Counted from the first letter of the stretch, positions 49,626 through 61,804 are shown. The stretch: DNA of 64,000 nucleotides from Lytechinus pictus (GCF_037042905.1 NC_087262.1:23163501-23227500), one strand, 5' to 3'. A program made the numbers and translations. The notes: generated from the letters alone by a model not told the origin.

Positions 49626-49712
49626 CTATCTATTTGAGAGACACCGTCGTAGATACTCCAACTCGATGTGAAGCTGCTGGTTTTCCTCTTCTGCGTTCAG
49701 ACGTGCAGACTC
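49626..49712 (-). CDS. RhoGAP last coding exon (coiled-coil end)
   Basis: Minus-strand acceptor ATTCTCTGTAG, then 28 codons ESARLNAEEENQQLHIELEY plus LRRCLSNR and TAG (49626-49628). It enters in phase 0, matching the exit of the 53876 exon, and continues the heptad pattern (MKLRVNVE-ESARLNAEEENQ). An extra exon in the 4.2-kb intron cannot be excluded. Confidence 0.78.
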   Translation of the reverse strand, partial: ESARLNAEEENQQLHIELEYLRRCLSNR

Positions 49713-52700
49713 CTACAGAGAATACAAAAACATATATAAAAAACAAAATAAGAGTTTGAAATTCACACATGTAGACTATGATTATATGATTATATATGAC
49801 ATTCACCGACTTTCGAAGTTTAAATTTGAAATTGCATGAATTTAAATCCTGATTAAAAACTTTCAGGTCACTATATTATACGAATATAAATTTTGCTCGC
49901 GCTTCGCAAGATAAAGAATAAGACTATCATACGATACCATGTAATAAATATAGACAAATTGGAAACTCTCTTTTTAAAAATAACATTGACATTTTTTCAT
50001 AATCTCAAAATTTAGGTTAAATCAAAATGTCACGTTTTGTTAAACAAACCATATTGTATTAATTCTTAAAGATGATCCAATACAACTATGAACTGTTTAA
50101 TTTTGAAATGCGTTTAAGAAGTCTGGCGAGCGCGACGGTTAGTAAATTTCTATACAACCTTGCTCACACTTGCCTGTCTTAATATTCATCTTCGATGTTT
50201 AGAAGAAGAAAAATGGGAATATAGACATCTCGAGGATATATACTCGCACTATTACAGTCCAATTCACGCCTTTCTTTCCCCTATCTTGGCAGCAAAGTCG
50301 TCCTATTCTGATTGCATCTAATTTTACGTTTCATTCCTCTCAATTTAATTATCAATATCAACAGCTATCTATATTTTGCGCCCCACACTTTCTATGTTCG
50401 GTTCCAAAACTATGTCTCCGGTAAGTGCTCGAAAAGTTTTATGTTGCTTTCATTTAAAACGAAATCTAGGCAAATTACTTCAAACGTGACCCATTGATTG
50501 TGTTTGGCATTGAACCGAGTAAGGCCTCGTGAAATAGATTTGATGGGACAATGCATTGTGGGGGCGACACCTTATAAAATGTGTCATTTCGCAAAATCTT
50601 CTGGCCCCTTTTTATCGGAGGGTTTGTTAAACTGGTGTCTAGTGACTCAGTGTGAGGTCCTCCTTTCTGGGATGAAGTTGAAGGATGAATTTGACTGGTA
50701 TGGGGAACGACCTCGAAATTAATAAAAAACGAACCCCTCCCCCAAAACACCCTCAAGAAAAAGCAACCCCAAGAGCAGGCGAGAACCAAATGCATTCAGA
50801 ACTATTCAAGATTTTTCTAATAAAGAATATTGCGTTCTTAATCGTGTTCTAGTCATTATTTATGACGCACGGGGGAATTCAATTCAAATTAAATCCGTAA
50901 AAGCAGTTTCTTCGCATGAAACGTAGAAAATACGCTGAAAATAAACTGTCGTGATTTAATGAACAGTTTTTCCTTTTTTGTAAATTGTTATTGAAGACTA
51001 GAAGTATTTCTTCTTGACAAATTATCAAGAAGATATACTAAATTCACCTTCAATTTGGAGGAGTGGGGGGCAACATCCTCCAGACAGAGCACAATTCTTT
51101 ATCCTTATATCTTCCTTTTTTCTTTGGTTTTGTTGCTTCCCTTAAATGCGCCAACCGTCCCGAAAATACACGAACTGAGTACAATTTGTTAATTTTTTTC
51201 CTGTTCATCAACAATGGGTTCGACCTTTAACACATCGAGAAGTGAATATTAATGAACAAGGGATTACACCTCATTGATGCCAAGCCAGCCGCATCAGAGC
51301 ATAAGAAAGACACCAAAAGGAATGATATTACAAGAAAAGTATGACTCCACATCTACGGCTGCACCAAAGGAAAGAGGTGAGAGCATCGTATCACGCAATC
51401 CTTTTATGTTTCGATTGAATCAGAGTGAATTTTTTTTTCTGTTTGATTTATGATACATAATACTTATGATGAATGCACATCGTGTACTGGGAGTTCCCCC
51501 GTCGGTGATAATTCACCTTCCGTTTACGTAACCTTCCATAAAAGGGCGTTCTGGGGGTGTTTCACAAAGATTTAAGTATGACTTGTACTTAGATGCAGAC
51601 GCGTACATGGTAGTGACAATGACAATTGATTTATTGACCCATGTCACCCTTATTCGGGTATTGGAGCCACTTTCATGAACATTTTACAATGTAATCATCT
51701 TTTGCATTATAAATATTTACAGACTGTCATTGTCACTGGTATGATCTGACCAATGCGGTCATGCCTTTTATACCGCACGCAACTAGGCATTTAAGTGCGA
51801 CTGTAATCTTTGTGAAACACCCCGAGGGTCATTGACAGTCACCCTGCCATAATGTTTTTATTTTGATTTGAGACAATATGTAGACACGCATCAGACATTT
51901 TGCACAGCGGTGAGAAAGAGACAGAGGTGGGCGAACGGGCCTTGCCCCCTTTTTCTTTTTGCTTGTGATTTGTTCAATTTGCCCCCGCCCTTGATAATCC
52001 TGGATCTCCTCAGACTCAACTACTGGCTATTTTTTTGTTCCCCTCTCGTACATCTATAATAACGTCCATTTCAAGTGTCTAAAATGACGTCAACCAGCAT
52101 ATCTATTTTTTTAGTATGGTCTTAACATAATATTCCATACTGGTAAGATATATCTAAACAAATAAAAAATCATGTTATAGGATTTCAATAAAATTCCAAT
52201 TAAATGATTCTTGAGAAACAATCTGCCGTTTTACTCTTCCAAGAATAATAATTACCAGTAACCATTGGCGGCGATCTCAGAGGGGAGGGGAGGGGGGGGG
52301 GGTGCCCCCTTCGAATACAAAAACCCACCAAATCGGTGCACAAGATTCCAGCACTCTGCATTTACTTCCGCCCCTCTCTTTACCCCCCCCCCCCTGCTAT
52401 GAAGAGATCTAATAATACCAATCATTATCAATAAAAATCTTAGACGACTAAATCCAACAACTTTCTAAAGACATCACGTACACTGGCAATCCGTCAACTC
52501 GTCATATCCCCAAACCCTCAAACTTCCAGAAAAAGGAAGAAAATCGATCCATATTTTTAATTTGGAAGACTATTTAAGACGGTCCTAATCCATGGGACGT
52601 GATGGGCAGAAGACAGGCGTGAAATATCTATTTTAGTGTTTGACACTTTACGTGACAGAGGGTTTATTAAAATATACAGCCAAAGACGGCATGGAATGGA

Positions 52701-55700
52701 GGTAAAAGAGAATAAGATAACGTCACTTCCGTCACAGATCTATGATTTTAAAATGTCGTTGTAGATTATGATACCTTATGACAATGAAATCCATCAAACT
52801 AATGGAAAGCAAGAAGTTAATATCAGAATAAAAAGTGAAGGTTGATCCTTTATCGATTTGCAATTATTCAACTGTCGACGATGCAATTTTTTTTCAGACC
52901 AAGATAGTTAACGTTAACACATTTATTTTAAAAATCTCTGAATAGTTTCAAAATACACTCTTTACCATTCCTAATGGAAATAACACAGTGTTCCACAGTG
53001 TATGCCGCAGTGTGTTCACAGTGTGGAACAAAATGTGAAATCACCTTACCACTGTTAAATTTGAGCATTTCAACAGTGTGAATCACATATTCACTTAGTC
53101 TGTGAATAGTCACATGGTCGAGTTGTCCCCCGGGGAGTTGTCCGAAGTGTGGAAATATCTTCACACTGTTGAATTTGAGCATTTTTTGACAGTGTGAATA
53201 ATATTTCACATAGTCCAATATGTGATCACACTGTGTTCTTTTGAGCAGGGATTAATTAAACAATAGGTTAACATCTACCACTGATTTTACAACGGAAACA
53301 TAATTATTATCATAACTTTTTAAAGCAAAGTTATGGACCTAAAGCAAGTTGTAGGATTCCTCCAATTTAGAATACGATTGACATTCTAAGTCATTGCTAA
53401 CCAAAGGTTTGATTTGTTTGCTTCCTATTTGGGAAATTAAGTGGAAATCAAACGCATTTATGTTTATTTCACAGTTGTGGAACCTGACAACGGGCTGACA
53501 ACTCTATCACCGATAGTTATCTTCGGGAAATATATCAAACTGATAAAACAATTTTTGGTCAAAGTTCAATTCAATCAGCATGTTTCACTGTAATAGCGAC
53601 ACAACCATAACAAAGAACAAAGATTAAAATGATACCCATTATTTTCTTTTAAAATACATGAATAAATCCAGAAGGTCCTCATTTAATTACCTAACGTACA
53701 AATTATGACAGGACCCAAGAAATAGCTTTATTGTAGAATAATATCAATCACTTAAAATGGCTCGTAATCCTTAACTTGAATCGCTGTCAGTCTTAAAATT
53801 CTGTCTGCTACTTGAAATTCAGTAAGATATAACATTACAAAAAGAGAAGAGGAATCTTGAAGACTTTGGACTCACCTCAACGTTGACCCTGAGTTTCATA
53901 GATTCCAATTCCTTCTTCATCCTGTCCACTGATTTTCTAAGTTTACTCAACTCGTCATCCTTCTGTCTCAGTTTATTTCGTAAACCCTGCATGTGACCTG
54001 TGACCTCACCGTTGATCAGGTGCGGTATCTTGAGATTATTGGCGTAAGGCACGTTGAAGCTCTCGTTGCTGTAGTCACCGACCATCTTGGGAACACTGTT
54101 GTGGATGTGTTCTCCATACTTAGGAGGCAATTCCGGAAGCGGTTTGATGAGGATGTCCCCGTTGGTGTGACGGGATTCTTTCCCATTGGTTAGACCCCCT
54201 GAGGAACCCAGCTCAATGTTCTGGTAAGTGGTTCCCTGGTGTTCCTGACTATGTACATCACCTTTGACCACCTTAGGTTTCTTACCGCGTCCGAAGGCAT
54301 CTTCCTTTGGCGGACTCGTCGAAGGTTTCGACGGCGGGGTTCCGTTCGTGTACGAAGGTGACTTTTGTCCGTTGTATGGCGCGGGCATTATCGACGATGG
54401 ATCACGATACGAGACGCCATATCGTTTTGCTTTGTGTTCGGTATATGCTCTTGGTTTCGGAGGCACCTCCGATATCCTTGACTTTAGGGATTCTATCAAG
54501 GACACGCAATGTTGCGGAGAGTTTTGAGGAATCTCTAAGTTTTCGTAGATACTATGGACAGAACAGTCTAGAAGACTACTTTCTATATCATTGTCTGTAA
54601 GGTCAGTATTCACATAATTCGTTGTGTCTTCTTCCTCTTCTTGTTGCACAATTTCCTTTGGTCTGAGGGCTTTCTTTGTCCGAAGAACAGGTTCCTCGTC
54701 CGGCAAAGGCAACGTGTGATTAAGGTATTTGTTCTCTTGGAGAGACGCTCTCTTCGCGCACTCTTTAGCCAATCTCTCATGCTTCAAATAGTCACTTGTC
54801 GTCATGGCGCAGTGCATCTGGATCGTACTGATTGGGGGAAACACCTTGTCCTGGTTCCTTATTAAATAATGGACCAACTGAAGACTAAGGGCAGTGCTAC
54901 CGAGCAGGAAATTGCCTTCAGCGTGTTGTGGACGCAGTATATGAGGTGCAAAGATATTGGCCAGGTTACCAAGTCCCATCTTGTTTTGCGCCTCAAACTT
55001 GTGAACCTCGTGCAGGAAGCGACAAAGGTACTTCAAAAGGTTGTAGTTGACTTTGGGAAGGAGAGCGAGTTGGATGACCAGCTGTCTTCGGCCATCTTCT
55101 TCGCATTCTTGAAGACGTTGCATGGCTGGGATGAAGTACCTGCAGTGACGCCAGGGAATGATCGGCTCGGGTAAATATTGAAAGTATCTCTTCAACAGAG
55201 ATGCTACCGTGTGCGAGCTGGCACTGTAGGCCTCGAAGTCGGGTACGTTACCGCCGTCGAAGATATCCTGAAGTTCCTGGATCATGCTAGTTCGACCATT
55301 TAATCTGTAACATGGAGAAGAAAATATGAAGAGTGAAATTAGTATTTTATGGAATTGCATTTTGTAATCATATCCATTCTTTATTTAACCTGATTTTTTT
55401 CTTTTATAACGTCGCTAATTGTGTTTGTATGTTTCGATCAAACGTTTTATATTGATTAATTGTTCATTGTGATCGATGTTATTTACCTTAGTTCCGGTTA
55501 AACATTGACATTTAGCATGATATCTGAAATATATAATTTTTAATGGCTTCGCTGTACAGTCTATAATCTCCTTTCGAGCAATAGTGTTTATATGAATTTG
55601 AGTGGCGTAAATCAGGTCCGACTTACTAAGTATTTGACTCGATTCACGACCAATATTTCCTTGGCTGAAAATTACCAACTTGCATAAAAAAGGTTATGTT

Positions 55701-58700
55701 TTCGGTTTGCTTTGGTCGCAGTTCTTTGTGTTACATGTAACATTCTCTTTTTGCCTTCAAACTATTTTATTTTATAGTCTACTCATACTGCAAACTTGAT
55801 GTCACATGAAATCAACTCTCAGTCACCTCCGGGCCGTACCAAATCTTTAACATTCTTGGAAAGCTAACATGAGTTACACCCAATTCTCAATGTTTTGTTC
55901 TCCCCCGATGACAGGAGAGGCAACAGTCGCCTTGTGCCAAGGAAGGGGTTCTCCCAAGTTTCTCCATGGTAAGGGCAAGAATCACATTACCTCTAAGAGA
56001 AAACGAGATTATTACAACCACCTGTTGCCATGGAAACGAGTGAGTCAAGCTCCTCATGGAGGTGCCTCGGGCAGACGACGCAGACAGTGTTAAAGATAGG
56101 AAACGCGTTTTGGCGGGAAAAGGGGCGATAAAAATTGAAAGCTAATCTTGTCCGAAGTATAATGTGCGATGGAATTTCTATTTTCATAATTCAGGTACAT
56201 TGGAAATAATCCAGGCTTGGTCTTTTGGTATTTCTAAATGATTATTCAATTCAATGTTTTCTCTTTTTTATTTTGATTACTCATTAATATCTAAATAAGT
56301 AGAATAAAACGATACAATTGACGATGAACACATTCCTTTTCGAATAAAAATATGAACGTTTTCGAATACAATGATGACATTAATCTTGTTTATATGAATT
56401 CTATTGATATATGAAACTGAAATGTAAACCGATAAGACAATTCGTTGTATAGTTCTAATACCAATAAAAACAAAATAAATCCACAAATCTAAATAATATT
56501 TAATCGAAATTTCGTATCCTCGCGAAACGACTTTTAACTCTTATAATGAATTAGTGCCTTAATATTCGTATGATGAGAATCGTTTAAAAACAATCATGCA
56601 GTAGTACAATAATGACATAAAATGAAATAATATTCTGGAAAAGAAAAAAACAAAAAAATAATTTCATGTTATCAAAACATATGAAAAAGAAATAAGAATA
56701 GAGCATAAGGGTGACCTTTTGACGATCAATTTTAAAAGGTATTAACGATCTAATTTGAAAGGTATAAGGAAAAGACCATTATGATTTACTTGCGGTTTGT
56801 GGTCAACAATCCTATTTTGAAAATTCCGGACATTTTTAGTTTTTCAATCTCATGTGATTTTGTGATGCGAAGAGTTAATTTTGGACCGATAGAGTGCGAT
56901 GATTCATGCACGGTCCCCCTATGAAGATTGTTAATTGTGTGATGCCTAGAATCCTCTTAAAAAATACCCATAATATTGAAATTTATAATCACTGCCATTC
57001 CACAATTTATGTTCTTTTCTATAACAAGTTTAAGTGGTTAATAAAATATACAACGAATGTATTTATGTATATTTATCATCACAACTTTGCAACTTTTTAC
57101 AAAATCGAACCAAGTGTTTCTGACCGACAGGTCAGTTATTATCAGATGCCTCGAGACCTCTAGAAAAACTCAGCGATTTATTTCCCGAACTCGTAGACAT
57201 TTAAAAGATGTTTGTATATTCGGAACGGAAATCATAATCAGCTTATCGTCTGGCTAAAATGGTTACTCATGATATCAAGAGGACATTTCGATGTCAAATC
57301 GCATTCTTTGATGAATAATGCATTTATAATTGTATATTGTATTATTGTACAGGCAAACGAAGTCAAGTATGGAGGTCCTATTCTTAATGAAGGGTACAAA
57401 CCTATGAACTTTCATTTCACTGAAAATATGGTAAGGTACAAATTTACAATGGAGTATGTTACTCCATTGGGTAGCGTTCCTCCCCTAATGCATTCAAATT
57501 CATATTTTCACCCAGTTTGTCCGGTAAATTGCCAATTTGTCCACTGCCAACTCGTCCACTCACCACGTGGTCTACCTTCATTTAGTCTAATGCCATTCCG
57601 TCCATCAACATTATGTCCAACAACCATTTGGTCCAATAACCATTTGGTCCAATCATCACTTCGTCTAATCATCATTTCGTCTATTACCATTTCGTTTAAT
57701 AACCAGTTGGTTGGTCTTATACCAATTTTATTTTCATTCATTTTGCACAATAAACATTTTAGTTTAATTAGACCAAATGGTATATGGACTAAATGGCTAT
57801 TAGACCAACTGGTTATGAGATGGAATTGCATTAGACTGAATGAAAGTAGACCATGTGGTGAATAGACGAACTGATGATAGACCAAATGGTAGTAGACGAG
57901 TTGGCAATTTCACGAATTGGCATTAGACGAATTGAAAAAAAAGTTTGTCCCCCACAAAAAAATAGATAATCAACTTTTTTTTCTCTGTCTAAATAAAAAA
58001 ATATTTATACCCTTGTCTGTCCCAAATACCCTTAAAGAAGACCAGATATTTTTATTATTCATTATTATTATTATTATTTTTTTTTTTTTTGGGGGGGGGG
58101 GTCAAATGGCACACCCTCCCTTGTATTTTATAACCCCCTAAAGTAATGGTAATAAAGTAGGACAATGAGAGTAAATATTTATAAATGCATGAATCTCAAA
58201 TAGAAATTTGAACTGTTTGATAATATTGGTGACTTTATGTCGAGGGTTAGTTTCCATAGGTCAGCCTTTGATCATGTTGATCTAGAGAGTTTTGCCAACC
58301 CAGCAATGGACGCCAAGTTCTGCCCAACTATCTATAACTAAACTCTGCATATTTGTAACGATAATGTCTTTGGTTGCGTTCATTCAGATGTTTTCGCCGG
58401 TGGCATAATTTAAAAAATTGCTCAGCCTCATTTTCTTCACGTCTCCGGAAAAGAGACGTCACTCCAAATCTAATGAATCACAGTTTGAGATGAATATTGT
58501 GTAATCTACCAGACCTTGTATACGAAGCTCGGTGATGATACAGCATTAATTGGAGTTATCGAAATAATCAATTTCCCTGACGTGTAATCAGGTATTTGAA
58601 GTTGACGCTAAAACATTTTCGAGACGATATAATTTTGACATGGAGAGAAATTCGATATTATTGTGCAATTTTCGTGAGCGAGCGTAGTATCCCATAGTAT

Positions 58701-61700
58701 TGACCTACTTTGTGAATGAACTATACCAAATCAATATTGTAAAAAGTTGAAGTTTTTTAAAAATGTATTTACTAAAAAAATTGAAGTTCTTGAATCGTCT
58801 GTTATTTTGCCCAGTTTGGGTATAATTTAATACAGTGTCTCTGCGAAAACAAAATTCCTATCCTATTTAAGATATTAAATAGAGAGAAGAGAATAATCAT
58901 AGTCATACTTGATATAAACCAAATCATAAATTGTTGAGAAATATTTTATTTCAAATATATTTTTTAATAATCATGATTCTCTTTGTGTATTTTTAATTTA
59001 CTTACAAATATCACATTTGTTTATAAACAATACCACTCTCGTTCCCATCTCTTACCTGAAGATTCCTTCCTCGTTCATTCCAGTCTCTCTGAGATGTGAT
59101 ACACACCGCTCCACCACCACGGGGATTTCCCTTGTACATTCCTCACTCTCGTTCACTATGGTATCCTCGAGACTCTGGCCAAAGACTCCTGAAAGGAAAA
59201 AAAAGCGATTGGGAGACAAAAGTAACAATTGAATTTGAAAACGTGGAGAATGAATGGGGGGGGGGGGTCGAAAGAAAAGGGCAGGAGTGGAAATAAGGAA
59301 ACGAGTGACAATGAAAAGAGATAAGGAATAGATAGAGAGGGGTAAGAAGACAAAAGGAAATTAAAAGATAGATACAAGGAGTAAAAAAGATGAGGAAGGG
59401 GTGCATGCGATGGACACAAACACGTCAGAGGCAGAAAAAGAGGGAAAAAGATCAGGAAGAGAGGCATAGACTAGGAGAGCAGGGGAGGCGGTAGGGAATT
59501 AGAAACATTAAGTGATCATTATGACCAATCTATATCTCCATATAAAAGAGGGGCGGCTCGAATGGATAAAAAATACACAAACTATCCCTAATCATTTACG
59601 AAAATTGCATCCATGCACTTTCAAGCTACCCATAAGAAAATGAAAGCCCCGTCTTAACAGATACTTTCTCAGGGATCAAATTATGTGGGCTGTATCTAGG
59701 TCGGGTCAACTTGGGGAAACATGCCCCCATATTCTTCCGCAGCGGTAACGCGACTGGCAAGGGGTGGTCAGGTTCTCAAAATGTTTCAAGGTGTTTAGGG
59801 GTGTCAAGAATGGATAATTCCTTCAGACATCAGTCTGTCACGCCGAGTCAAATAAATGAAAATCAATATAACGTGTATTTATATATAGCCGAACAATAAT
59901 TGTGAATTATTGCACTTTTTAAGAGGCGGACAAGCCCCCCCCCCACACTTGCGTTAATAAGCTTTTTATTCAGAACGAATACACGAATTATTAAAAGAAA
60001 GAAATTTGAATTTAACGCGCTCATTTTTAAACTTTGTCTTTTACTCTGCATATCTCTATATACAAGTAAGTCAGTCCATACTTTTTTAATCATTTGTTTT
60101 CTTTAGAGAAGGCATAAGGAAAGTTAAGATATTTACGAGCACATCATATATGTTGATTTTTTTTTCTCCTATGAAAATTGTTCATTCTGCCCGAGTTTCA
60201 CTTAATTGGAATTCGCTTTAAATGCAGATATGCAACTTTTTTTCATAGGCATTTATCTATTCTTCCGGGAGAGATAACAAAGAAGGGAATTCAATGAATA
60301 TACATAAACGAAATTTTTCGAGCAAAAAGTATTTATAAGTCTGATGAAGGATGTAGACTTGACTTCAAGTATTCAGATGTCAACAACAACGTAACGCAGC
60401 GTTTGAACGCAAATCAAGAAATCAAACGCAAGTCCTGAATATGCACTTTTGATTGGTTAAAACAAAAACAAGTTGCTTTTGAAATTCCAAGTTGGGTTTT
60501 ATTGAAACGCATTCTGAAACCGACCCCTGAACAAATCAACCTCAGCTCCACTGAAACCACCCCTTTAGCTTTATAGGGGCATCATGAGGTACCACTCACA
60601 ATGATCATTGTCTTGTCAAGTCTAAAGGTCATGTTCTTTTCTTAGACTGACCTAAATGTGAAGTTCCCTTCAGGGACTTCAAATCAGCTTTCGGTCAATC
60701 TTTAGATCATTAATTGACTCAACAAGTGTTCGTCAAAAAATCACGGAACCTGTACGACTGCCCGCCATTACCTCCCGTCAAAAAATGACAGCATTGATTA
60801 ACAAATTGGAGATTATTTTCAGTGACGTCTTCAGGCCACCGCACACCTTACGATCAGTCTGCGACCCGATTTTGGAATTAAACGTAGTAGAATTTGATTC
60901 TAATATAATATGTAATGTTCGAAATCATCTTACGAATGCCTATGTTCAAATCTGTGACTATGCTATCATCCTAATTAGAATAAAAGCGAATTTAATATCT
61001 AGTCGTAATGACGTCATAGCAATCGTATACAATTGGCTACGATTTGAAACTAATTTGGCCTTTATCCCAAAATGAAGGCTTGAAATCATCAAAAATTGTT
61101 ATATTATTATTCTTTCAGTTAACTCTTTTCATTCACATTTTCAGAAAATGAGCAAAATGCGATTTGTTCTAAAATCGGATCGCGGACCAAGTAGTAAGGT
61201 GCGTGGTGGCTTTGAAACAACCCTGATTGGTCAGTAAAGTGACCAATCAGGATTGAGATATCAGGTATCATACGGATTTAGTGAATCTGCATGAGCCCTA
61301 TACAATAAGGTTATTAGCGACGGATCTTAGGACTTATTGCTAGGATTGATTGATTACATTGATTATTGTATACGATCAATCCTAAATATCAGCCTCACAA
61401 TAATTATTAATCGCTAAGTTTTATATAACGGGAGCTCTGATTAGTTTAACGTACACTCTCAATTTCAGGGATTTAAAATAAATCCAGTTGGATTGTAGTT
61501 ATGGACCAATCGAATTCTGGATTTAGTTTGAATGTTCCAGATTCGATTTTAAACCTAAAAAGTACAATTTTAGGATTTAAAACAAAATCTAGAGTTCGAT
61601 TAGTCCCTAAATACAGTCTATCTAGATTTATTTTAAGTCCCTGTAATCTAGAGTCTAAAGGCCATTCGCAAATAATGCGATACCTGGTTTTCTTACCTCC

Positions 61701-61804
61701 TCGTAACTTTCGGATTTCTCTTTCCCACACGTCCAGTTCGGCTTGTTTAGGAGAGCACATCATGAACGGTTTGCCAAGAATATCCGGCTGATCCGGATTC
61801 TTAC
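49626..61804 (-). CDS. Rho GTPase-activating protein, ARHGAP22/24/25 (FilGAP) type, 5'-partial, four exons
   Basis: Stimulates GTP hydrolysis by Rho-family GTPases (Rac/Cdc42 in vertebrate relatives) at membrane and actin (family knowledge). Exons in transcript order: 61697-61804, 59056-59188, 53876-55304, 49626-49712, all minus strand and phase-consistent, 584 visible residues. Order: C-terminal part of a PH domain (1-36, PKQAELDVWEREI helix), VFGQSLEDTI linker typical of this family, RhoGAP domain (~50-225) with NEEGIFRLNG containing the arginine finger R80, HTVASLLKRYFQYLPEPIIP and NYNLLKYLCRFLHEV plus NKMGLGNLANIFAPHILRP, then a ~280-residue Pro/Ser/Thr-rich linker, and a coiled coil (~510-580) to the stop. 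The PH start and initiator lie upstream, probably past 64000. I cannot decide which vertebrate paralogue is the orthologue. Confidence 0.9.
51553..51823. mobile_element. MITE with GGGTGTTTCACAAAG termini (copy 2)
   Basis: GGGGGTGTTTCACAAAGATT and AATCTTTGTGAAACACCCC are inverted. Shared with 28357-28573 are AAGTATGACTT, TGGTCAGATCAT (here inverted, ATGATCTGACCA) and TTTTATAC-GC. The extra ~55 bp relative to copy 1 includes ATTTATTGACCCATGTCACC. Confidence 0.83.
52984..53243. repeat. CACAGTGTG repeat element with internal duplication
   Basis: ACTGTT(A/G)AATTTGAGCATTT occurs at about 53051 and 53166, each followed by ACAGTGTGAAT and a TTCACxTAGTC tail, so a ~114-bp block is duplicated. AACACAGTGTTCC at the left and GATCACACTGTGTTC at the right are inverted ends. 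Confidence 0.7.
53876..55304 (-). CDS. RhoGAP large exon (GAP core, linker, coiled-coil start)
   Basis: 1429 nt on the minus strand: acceptor TCTCCATGTTACAG, donor GAG|GTGAGT. It begins with the last base of the arginine-finger codon. GAP motifs in order: MIQELQDIFDGG, SHTVASLLKRYFQYLPEPII, VNYNLLKYLCRFLHEVHKFE and MGLGNLANIFAPHILRPQHA. The linker has two VPPKP/LPPKY-type proline motifs, YxNxD-like tyrosines (NYVNTD, IYENLEI, TYQNIEL) and a Gly/Asn-poor acidic EEEED. It ends with a Lys/Glu/Leu coiled coil (LRNKLRQKDDELSKLRKSVD). Confidence 0.93.
55305..59055 (-). other. RhoGAP intron 2 (visible numbering)
   Basis: AT-rich, containing the foldback array at 57523-57935 and a T-run joined to a G-run near 58075-58100. 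Positions 55890-56100 are more CpG-rich (GGAGGTGCCTCGGGCAGACG) but have no phase-compatible exon. No additional gene seen. Confidence 0.5.
57523..57935. repeat. Foldback array of TTGGTCTAAT-like units, copy 2
   Basis: Same architecture as 23161-23562: units AACTCGTCCACTCACC, GGTCTACCTTCATTTAGTCT, ACCATTTGGTCCAATAACCA, a loop with TTTTCATTCATTTTGCACAA, then the complementary arm ending GTAGACGAGTTGGCAATTT. The open frames on both strands are by-products of the repeat. Confidence 0.87.
59056..59188 (-). CDS. RhoGAP exon joining PH tail to GAP domain
   Basis: 133 nt on the minus strand encoding VFGQSLEDTIVNESEECTRE, IPVVVERCVSHLRETGMNEE and GIF, with the arginine-finger codon split AG|A at its donor (CAG|GTAAGAG). 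Acceptor CTTTCAG. Phase 1 in, phase 2 out. VFGQSLEDT and NEEGIFR are strongly conserved in ARHGAP22/24/25. Confidence 0.95.
59190..59490 (-). other. ~300-nt pyrimidine-rich stretch upstream of the GAP exon acceptor
   Basis: On the sense (minus) strand this is almost uninterrupted CT-rich sequence leading to the acceptor at 59189; on the + strand it is purine-rich with a G11 run near 59258. It includes a far longer tract than a splice site needs. Open frames through it are composition artefacts. Confidence 0.6.
59491..61289 (-). other. RhoGAP intron 1 (visible numbering), main part
   Basis: Positions about 60395-60529 resemble the GGGGCCCGTTGCAG MITE family (AACGCAAATC, CTTTTGATTGGTT, AACGCATTCTG) in decayed form. 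A hairpin CCTGATTGGTCA/TGACCAATCAGG lies at 61230-61256. No exon-like sequence. Confidence 0.45.
61290..61438. repeat. Inverted-repeat element related to 2346-2463
   Basis: GAGCCCTATACAATAAGGTT and its decayed complement near TAAGTTTTATATAACGGGAG form the ends. GATTGATTGATTACATTGAT and the following GTATACGATCAATC make up the centre. Confidence 0.5.
61467..61643. mobile_element. 177-bp MITE 53 bp from the PH exon donor
   Basis: CAGGGATTTAAAATAAATCC and AGATTTATTTTAAGTCCCTG are inverted with few mismatches. Multiple GGATTTA/TAAATCC and TCTAGA-like pairs lie inside. It lies in the intron just after the PH-tail exon of the RhoGAP gene. Confidence 0.75.
61697..61804 (-). CDS. RhoGAP first visible exon (end of PH domain)
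   Basis: 108 nt on the minus strand, acceptor GTATTCACAG, donor G|GTAAGA. Entering with two bases of a split codon it reads KNPDQPDILGKPFMMCSPKQ then AELDVWEREIRKLRG. FMMCSPKQAELDVWEREI fits the last strand and C-terminal helix of a PH domain, with the conserved tryptophan. Earlier PH exons are not in view. Confidence 0.82.

Larger units (their letters stand above)
49713..53875 (-). other. RhoGAP intron 3 (visible numbering)
   Basis: Holds a MITE (51553-51823), a repeat with CACAGTGTG motifs (52984-53243) and hAT-like terminal material near 52262 (CATTGGCGGCGATCTCAGAG with a G-run). A short open frame at about 51268-51340 (LIDAKPAASEHKKD) has no acceptor support. No further RhoGAP exon was found. 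Confidence 0.5.

Noticed and set aside
51240-51400. Open frame LIDAKPAASEHKKDTKRN on + with a donor-like AGAG|GTGAGA after it
   Set aside because: A stop lies before the donor in this frame, there is no pyrimidine tract and AG in front, and it is antisense within the RhoGAP intron.
57212-57885. Long open frames on both strands (217 and 125 residues)
   Set aside because: They cover the TTGGTCTAAT foldback array. Similar frames appear at the other copy (23116-23576), which is expected from repeated stop-free units.
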